Of a stretch of 13,032 nt of DNA, positions 9,616 through 13,032 are shown one piece after another. The DNA comes from Thiobacillaceae bacterium (GTDB taxonomy: Bacteria > Pseudomonadota > Gammaproteobacteria > Burkholderiales > Thiobacillaceae). How positions within the stretch are numbered: position 1 is the first letter of the stretch; the number at the start of each line of letters is the position of its first letter. Both the position numbers and the translations under genes were made by a program. Location of the stretch: contig JAAPAA010000099.1 in the NCBI GenBank assembly GCA_012274165.1, forward strand, positions 1 to 13,032, read 5' to 3'. Below the pieces are notes generated by a model, which did not search any database, was not told the origin of the DNA, and saw only the letters and a program-made list of their open reading frames with translations.

Positions 9616-9966
9616 TTACTGCGCGACGATTACGCCCTGGGCGGTTTTTTCGTTGTATTCGCCGTAAAAACGGTAGCGCCCGGGGGTAAGCGGCCCGATA
9701 TAAATCGTGATGGTGGATTTGCCAGCGACCACTTTTTCGCGATTGAGGTCGTGGCTCTCGAACTCTTCCGGCGTGGCATCCCGATTCTCGACCGACAGCT
9801 TGATTTTCTTGCCGGCCGGAATCACCAGTTCCGCCGGTTGAAAACGATGATACTGGATGGTCAGGGCGTATTCGCCATCGGCAGCCAGCGCGGCTGTGGA
9901 ACACACCATTGCTGCAGTTGCCAGGGCTAAGACAGCGGGGGAAGTCAGGCGTAGGTTGAAGTTCAT
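9616..9966 (-). CDS. Periplasmic cupredoxin-domain iron-uptake protein (FtrB-like)
   Basis: The 116-residue product has a signal peptide (about 1-29, cleaved near ALAA-DGEY) and one small cupredoxin-type beta-sandwich. It lacks the cysteine of classical blue-copper proteins. Instead it has an acidic set, PEEFESHDLNREKVV (66-80) and PGRYRFYGEYNEKTAQG (95-111). This resembles the FtrB/EfeO type of cupredoxin, proposed to bind copper and iron and to oxidise ferrous iron for an FTR1 permease. It is the first gene of the operon and sits directly behind a Fur-type promoter. Assignment to the FtrB type is from recalled sequence resemblance; copper binding is not shown by the sequence. Confidence 0.88.
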   Translation of the reverse strand: MNFNLRLTSPAVLALATAAMVCSTAALAADGEYALTIQYHRFQPAELVIPAGKKIKLSVENRDATPEEFESHDLNREKVVAGKSTITIYIGPLTPGRYRFYGEYNEKTAQGVIVAQ

Positions 9967-9994
9967 GGGATTCCTTGGGCTGAGCCAAGTTTAT

Positions 9995-10043
9995 GTAAAT
10001 GATAATGGATCCTATTATATATAGGAATGATTATCAATTGCAA
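9995..10043 (-). promoter_or_regulatory. Promoter with two overlapping Fur-box-like sites
   Basis: On the minus strand, TTGCAA (10043-10038) and TATAAT (10019-10014) form a near-consensus promoter with an 18-base spacer. One Fur-like site, GCAATTGATAATCATTCCT (10041-10023), lies inside the spacer. A second, centred on ATGATAAT (9999-10006), covers the expected transcription start. Against the 19-base Fur consensus they match at about 13 and 11 positions. Between them TCCTAT (10010-10015) and ATAGGA (10021-10026) form a further perfect inverted repeat. The arrangement predicts repression by Fur when iron is plentiful. Confidence 0.75.
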
Positions 10044-10307
10044 AAATAATTTTGGCTGCTGTTTGGGACAGCCTCTGAACGCGTTGCCCGACAAGAAATC
10101 CGCAGAAATATGGCAGGTATCAGGAGCCAGAAAGCCTGATATGGGCCGGGGTCAAATTGACTGAAGCAATGCGCTGTCGAATCGAGCGGGGAAGTCGCCA
10201 AGGCGCGCGTGCGGTCACCCTCGCCCGGCGGTTAGCAAGGGGAAGGGAATGTCACAGCTGAAGTGTTGTGGACGCGCGGCAATTGGTCGCCGCCAAGTCA
10301 AAACAGG
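10044..10307. other. Intergenic region between the DsrE-like gene and the iron operon
   Basis: About 265 bases with no supportable gene. It contains a perfect 7-base-pair inverted repeat (TATCAGG at 10118-10124 and CCTGATA at 10135-10141) and a 5-base-pair repeat (GCGGC at 10276-10280 and GCCGC at 10289-10293) shortly after the DsrE-like stop. It also has a GGCTG/CAGCC pair near 10054-10073 which, on the minus strand, is followed by an AT-rich stretch containing TTATTTTT. Any of these could end transcription from the cytochrome-rsgA operon; none is a textbook terminator. Confidence 0.5.
10118..10141. repeat. Perfect 7-bp inverted repeat
   Basis: TATCAGG and CCTGATA are separated by a 10-base loop in the intergenic region between the DsrE-like gene and the iron operon. 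No T-run follows. It may be a transcript-end hairpin or a binding site; function is unknown. Confidence 0.4.
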
Positions 10308-10817
10308 TTAGCGGATCGACTCGATGTCGATCTTCTTCTCCATGACCCGCGGCGTGATCAAGGCGTAGCCTTGCTGCTGCCAGTAGGCTAATTCCGTGAT
10401 GGCATTGGGCACGACTTCGATGAAATCCTGGAAATCCTTCACCGAGTAACCGAAATCCTCGGCGGCCTGGCCGCACACCTTGAACGACACACCAAGGTCA
10501 GCGTAGTAGCGCATGCGGTCGACCGCGTCCTGGTATTTCGCGGCATTTTTTGTCGCCACCGTCACGATCTCGTTGCCGTGGATGACGACGACAATTTTCA
10601 GGTCTTCGGGCGGGTAGTTGTAGGGCGCTTCCAGCAGGGGGTTCATCAACGAGCGCACCCAGTAGAGTGCGCTGCCGATTTTCTGCGGGTCGTCCAGATA
10701 AAAATCAAATACGACTTTGGCCGGCGTATAGGGCGTGGCCACCCATTTTCCCGCTGCCTGTACGGGAGTGAACAGACTCAAACACAGCAGCAGCAATAGA
10801 ACCTGGGCACGCTTCAT
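10308..10817 (-). CDS. Secreted DsrE-like protein of unknown function
   Basis: The 169-residue protein has a clear signal peptide (MKRAQVLLLLLCLSLFTPVQ, cleavage near residue 21-22) and so should be periplasmic. The mature part resembles the DsrE/DsrF-like fold: a first strand VVFDFYLDDPQKIGSALYWV (35-54), a strand LKIVVVIHGNEI (73-84), a helix with AAKYQDAVDRMRYYADLGV (92-110), and FKVCGQAAEDFGY (112-124) with the only mature cysteine, C115. It ends in a helix and strand typical of the fold. In cytoplasmic DsrE relatives a cysteine at a similar place carries sulfur; whether that applies to C115 is inference. A GGAGGG ribosome site precedes the ATG, and the gene follows rsgA by 30 bases, so it is probably the last gene of that operon. 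Confidence 0.8.
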   Translation of the reverse strand: MKRAQVLLLLLCLSLFTPVQAAGKWVATPYTPAKVVFDFYLDDPQKIGSALYWVRSLMNPLLEAPYNYPPEDLKIVVVIHGNEIVTVATKNAAKYQDAVDRMRYYADLGVSFKVCGQAAEDFGYSVKDFQDFIEVVPNAITELAYWQQQGYALITPRVMEKKIDIESIR

Positions 10818-10847
10818 GATTCCCTCCCGGGTTTCATCAAGCTTTGT

Positions 10848-11726
10848 TTATAGGCGCTGTGCAGCGTTTTTTTGCAGGCGTCTGAGGGTTTGAAACAGCT
10901 GCAGCCGCTTGGGTTCGATTTCCCCAGCGGTGGCGGCTTCCTGCAAGCGGCAGCCGGGTTCGGTTTCGTGTTTGCAGTCGCGGAAACGGCAGTGTCCCAG
11001 AAACGGCCGGAACTCGACGAAGGCGTAGGCCAGCGCGTTGGCGTCCAGGTGCTGCAAGGCGAACTCCTGCAGGCCGGGCGAATCGACCACGGCCGTGTCT
11101 GCATCGAGCCGGTGCAGGCGGGTGTGGGTGGTGGTGTGGCGACCGCTGTCGAGCGCTTCGGAATAGTCGGCGGTCAGCACGTCGGCGCCGGGAAACAGCG
11201 TGTTGATGATCGTTGATTTGCCCATCCCGGATTGCCCGATCAACAGCGTGGTATGGCCGTGCAGCGCCGGGCGCAGCGGCGCCACGTCGGTCAGCGCCGA
11301 CAGCGTGACCAGCGGGTAGCCGATGCGGGTGAGGCGTTGCAGGCGTTCGATCGCTCTGGGCGTTTCGGGCAGGTCGGTCTTGTTGAGGATGAGCAGGCTG
11401 GGGATGGCCTGGTCTTCGGCGGCAAGGATGCAGCGCTGCACCAGTTCCATCGAAAAGCTCGGTCGTGGCGCCACCACGACGGCAAGCTGGGTCACGTTGG
11501 CCGCGATGGCTTTGGTTTTGAACGCGTCGGAGCGGTACAGCAGGCTGGCGCGTGGCAGCACCGACTCGATCACCCCGTTATCGCCGTCGCGTTGAAGCTC
11601 GACGCGGTCGCCGCACACTACGCGCAGGTGACGGCCTTTGACCTGGCAAGGGAGCAGGCCGTCAGCGGTGGCGACGATGAAGCGGCGGCTGAATGCGGCA
11701 ACGACCTGGCCGGTCAGAGCGGCCAT
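10848..11726 (-). CDS. rsgA: RsgA, ribosome small-subunit-dependent GTPase
   Basis: RsgA helps late maturation of the 30S ribosomal subunit and hydrolyses GTP on it. The 292-residue protein has the family's circularly permuted motif order: an N-terminal OB-fold (about 1-70), NKTD (115-118, G4), the P-loop GQSGMGKS (164-171, G1), GRHTTTHT (195-202, G2), DSPG (215-218, G3), and a C-terminal zinc-binding segment using C246, C251, H253 and C259. All are intact. Length is slightly short of the E. coli protein (about 350), as is common outside enterics. The ATG comes one base after the stop of the dehydratase gene, implying coupled translation. Confidence 0.96.
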   Translation of the reverse strand: MAALTGQVVAAFSRRFIVATADGLLPCQVKGRHLRVVCGDRVELQRDGDNGVIESVLPRASLLYRSDAFKTKAIAANVTQLAVVVAPRPSFSMELVQRCILAAEDQAIPSLLILNKTDLPETPRAIERLQRLTRIGYPLVTLSALTDVAPLRPALHGHTTLLIGQSGMGKSTIINTLFPGADVLTADYSEALDSGRHTTTHTRLHRLDADTAVVDSPGLQEFALQHLDANALAYAFVEFRPFLGHCRFRDCKHETEPGCRLQEAATAGEIEPKRLQLFQTLRRLQKNAAQRL

Positions 11727-11727
11727 C

Positions 11728-12069
11728 TTAAATGTCGAGCAGCGTGTCGACCTTGGCCGCGCAGATGAAATCGTTTTCCGACAGGCCGCCGATGGCGTGG
11801 GTCCAGTACTCGACCTTGACCGTGTTGTAGCCCACGATGAGGTAGGGATGGTGGTCTTCGCGGTGCGACACCCACATCACGGCGTTGGCGAAAGCCTGCG
11901 CCTGATAGTGGTCCTTGAACTTGTATTCCTTGACGATTTTTTCGGCCTCGCGCTGCCAGCCGGTGAGGCCTTTCAGCATCGGCGCAATCTGCGCATCGGT
12001 CATTGCGGCGACGCCGCCTTCGCAGGGCGCACATTTTTTGCGGACGAGTTCTTCAACAATAGTGGTCAT
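11728..12069 (-). CDS. Pterin-4a-carbinolamine dehydratase
   Basis: The 113-residue product is a full-length member of the family that dehydrates 4a-hydroxytetrahydrobiopterin during recycling of the pterin cofactor of aromatic amino acid hydroxylases. The active-site block is visible: VSHREDHHPYLIVGYNTVKV (67-86), then EYWTHAIGGLSENDF (87-101) with conserved histidines H73, H74 and H91. The chosen ATG at 12069 is preceded by AGGAAAGGAAA. The frame stays open upstream to 12495, but that extension covers the cytochrome gene in another frame. No phenylalanine hydroxylase gene is in view, so phhB is not assigned as a symbol; some bacteria use this protein in other pterin or molybdopterin roles. 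Confidence 0.93.
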   Translation of the reverse strand: MTTIVEELVRKKCAPCEGGVAAMTDAQIAPMLKGLTGWQREAEKIVKEYKFKDHYQAQAFANAVMWVSHREDHHPYLIVGYNTVKVEYWTHAIGGLSENDFICAAKVDTLLDI

Positions 12070-12116
12070 GGCTTTCCTTTCCTGTGGTGACGGCAGCCCT
12101 TCGTTCGAGCGAGGTC

Positions 12117-12425
12117 TTATTTGAAATGGTAGTACTGCTGGTTCAGATAGGCCGCAACGTGCGCCTCGTCTTCCGGGAACCAGCCGGCGCCAGCGTTGGC
12201 GTTGCAGCCTGAGATGCGGGCGGCCAACTGTGCCGCAGTCTTGGTTTTGTGGTCGGCACGCGTGTAAATCTTGCTGCCGTCCCCGCCAAACATGCCGATA
12301 TGGCAGCTGGTGCAGGATTTGTCGTGCAGGGTTTTGCCGACCTTGGGATCGCCCTTGGTGACAGGCGCGGCATGGATCGCGGTGGACAGCATGGCTGTCG
12401 CGAATAAAACCATCAGGGCTTTCAT
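12117..12425 (-). CDS. Small secreted c-type cytochrome
   Basis: A 102-residue protein with a signal peptide (about 1-19, ending AIHA) and one haem-attachment site, CTSCH (38-42), so a periplasmic monohaem cytochrome c. The only methionine in the mature part, M45, is three residues after the haem histidine and is badly placed to be the sixth ligand. A Cys-Asn pair (C74-N75) lies before GAGWFPEDEAHVAAYLN, which resembles the end of class I cytochromes and, loosely, the oxygen-binding SHP type that uses asparagine as ligand. GGAG sits 8 bases before the ATG. It is the first gene of the cytochrome-dehydratase-rsgA-DsrE-like set. The electron partner is not evident. Confidence 0.9.
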   Translation of the reverse strand: MKALMVLFATAMLSTAIHAAPVTKGDPKVGKTLHDKSCTSCHIGMFGGDGSKIYTRADHKTKTAAQLAARISGCNANAGAGWFPEDEAHVAAYLNQQYYHFK

Positions 12426-12451
12426 GGCATAACTCCAGTGTGGGGTGATGG

Positions 12452-12474
12452 ATTATGGCGGCAAGCGTTCGCTT
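12452..12474 (-). promoter_or_regulatory. Weak candidate promoter of the cytochrome operon with inverted repeat
   Basis: On the minus strand CATAAT (12457-12452) could be a -10 element about 26 bases before the cytochrome start. No convincing -35 is seen. The inverted repeat AAGCG/CGCTT (12463-12467 and 12470-12474) lies just upstream, where an operator could sit. This is a suggestion based on position and composition only. Confidence 0.25.
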
Positions 12475-12536
12475 CTGCCACCCCGCGTTGCGCATGGTCT
12501 ATGCGAAAATGCGCCAATTCAATTGAGGACATCCTG

Positions 12537-13032
12537 ATGGCACTGAATCCCACACATCTACTCTGGCTGGACATGGAAATGACCGGCCTGTCGCCCGAAA
12601 CCGACCGCATCATCGAGCTGGCCATCGTGGTGACCGACGCCGACCTCAACACAGTGGCCGAAGGCCCGGTGCTGGTGGTGCATCAGCCTGACGAGGTGAT
12701 GAACGCAATGGACAACTGGAACAAGGGCACCCACGGCAAGTCGGGGCTGATCGATCGCGTCAAGGCCTCGCAGCTGGATGAGGCAGCGGCCGAAGCGCAG
12801 ATGCTGGAATTCGTGAAACAGCATGTTGCCGCCCGAACCTCACCGATGTGCGGCAACTCGATTTGCCAGGACCGGCGCTTCATGGCGCGCTACATGCCAA
12901 AACTGGAAGAATTTTTCCATTACCGCAACCTCGACGTCAGCACGCTGAAGGAACTGGCCAAACGCTGGCGTCCGGGGCTGGCAGAAGGTTTCAAAAAAGG
13001 CAGCAAGCACGAGGCGCTGGCCGATATTTACG
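12537..13032 (+). CDS. orn: Oligoribonuclease, N-terminal part (3' end outside window)
   Basis: Oligoribonuclease degrades 2-5 nucleotide RNAs, including pGpG from c-di-GMP turnover, to mononucleotides. The first 165 codons are present, starting MALNPTHLLWLDMEMTGLSP. The DEDDh exonuclease residues are all visible: D12 and E14 in LDMEMTGL, D112 in NSICQDRRF, H158 in KGSKHEAL and D163 in ALADI. About 15-20 residues are expected beyond the window. The ATG at 12537 is preceded by GAGGAC at 6 bases. This is the only plus-strand gene here, divergent from the cytochrome operon across 111 bases. Confidence 0.97.
   Translation, partial: MALNPTHLLWLDMEMTGLSPETDRIIELAIVVTDADLNTVAEGPVLVVHQPDEVMNAMDNWNKGTHGKSGLIDRVKASQLDEAAAEAQMLEFVKQHVAARTSPMCGNSICQDRRFMARYMPKLEEFFHYRNLDVSTLKELAKRWRPGLAEGFKKGSKHEALADIY

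Noticed and set aside
8786..9988. A 400-codon version of the FTR1 permease
   Set aside because: Its upstream 130 codons are a shadow of the cupredoxin gene. The ATG at 9598 has AGGAG before it and begins directly at the first REXXE helix.
10144..10170. A GGGGTCAAATTGACT stretch reminiscent of mobile-element ends
   Set aside because: No transposase remnant, no matching inverted end and no target duplication were seen nearby.
11728..12495. A 255-codon open frame running through the dehydratase and back across the cytochrome gene
   Set aside because: The first part is a different frame of the cytochrome gene. The real start at 12069 has a good ribosome site and gives a full-length dehydratase.

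Overview
The window is a gene-dense, high-GC stretch from a Gram-negative proteobacterium, most likely a betaproteobacterium. This rests on protein-level resemblance (KdpFABC, FtrB/FtrC-type iron uptake, the oligoribonuclease and RsgA neighbourhood), signal peptides for a periplasm, and an outer-membrane barrel. Genus cannot be fixed from the sequence alone; a Thiobacillus-like or Rhodocyclales-like organism is a guess. Every gene except the last one lies on the minus strand. No rRNA, tRNA, insertion sequence or CRISPR array was seen.

Region 1 (about 1-7830, minus strand) is a complete potassium-scavenging operon read from right to left: a 30-codon unnamed membrane micro-ORF, kdpF, kdpA, kdpB, kdpC, kdpD, and the first 119 codons of kdpE, which is cut by the window edge. 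The genes are tightly packed. Two consecutive ATGA overlaps join the micro-ORF, kdpF and kdpA, and a one-base TGATG overlap joins kdpD and kdpE. Upstream is a strong candidate KdpE operator (7812-7830) placed about 60 bases before a candidate transcription start, so the encoded two-component system probably controls its own operon.

Region 2 (8040-10043, minus strand) is a compact, probably Fur-repressed iron-uptake operon: a periplasmic cupredoxin resembling FtrB, an FTR1-type permease with two REXXE motifs, and an outer-membrane beta-barrel-like protein of unknown function. Two Fur-box-like sequences overlap a near-consensus promoter in front of it. The P19 (FtrA) and ferredoxin (FtrD) components of the known four-gene system are absent here, and the barrel gene occupies the third place.

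Region 3 (10308-12425, minus strand) is a probable four-gene operon: a small secreted c-type cytochrome, pterin-4a-carbinolamine dehydratase, the ribosome-assembly GTPase RsgA, and a secreted DsrE-like protein. Region 4 (12537 to the end, plus strand) is the divergently transcribed start of oligoribonuclease (orn).

The best candidates for something under-described are the micro-ORF translationally chained to kdpF, the cupredoxin-FTR1-barrel iron operon, and the small cytochrome, which lacks an ordinary methionine ligand.
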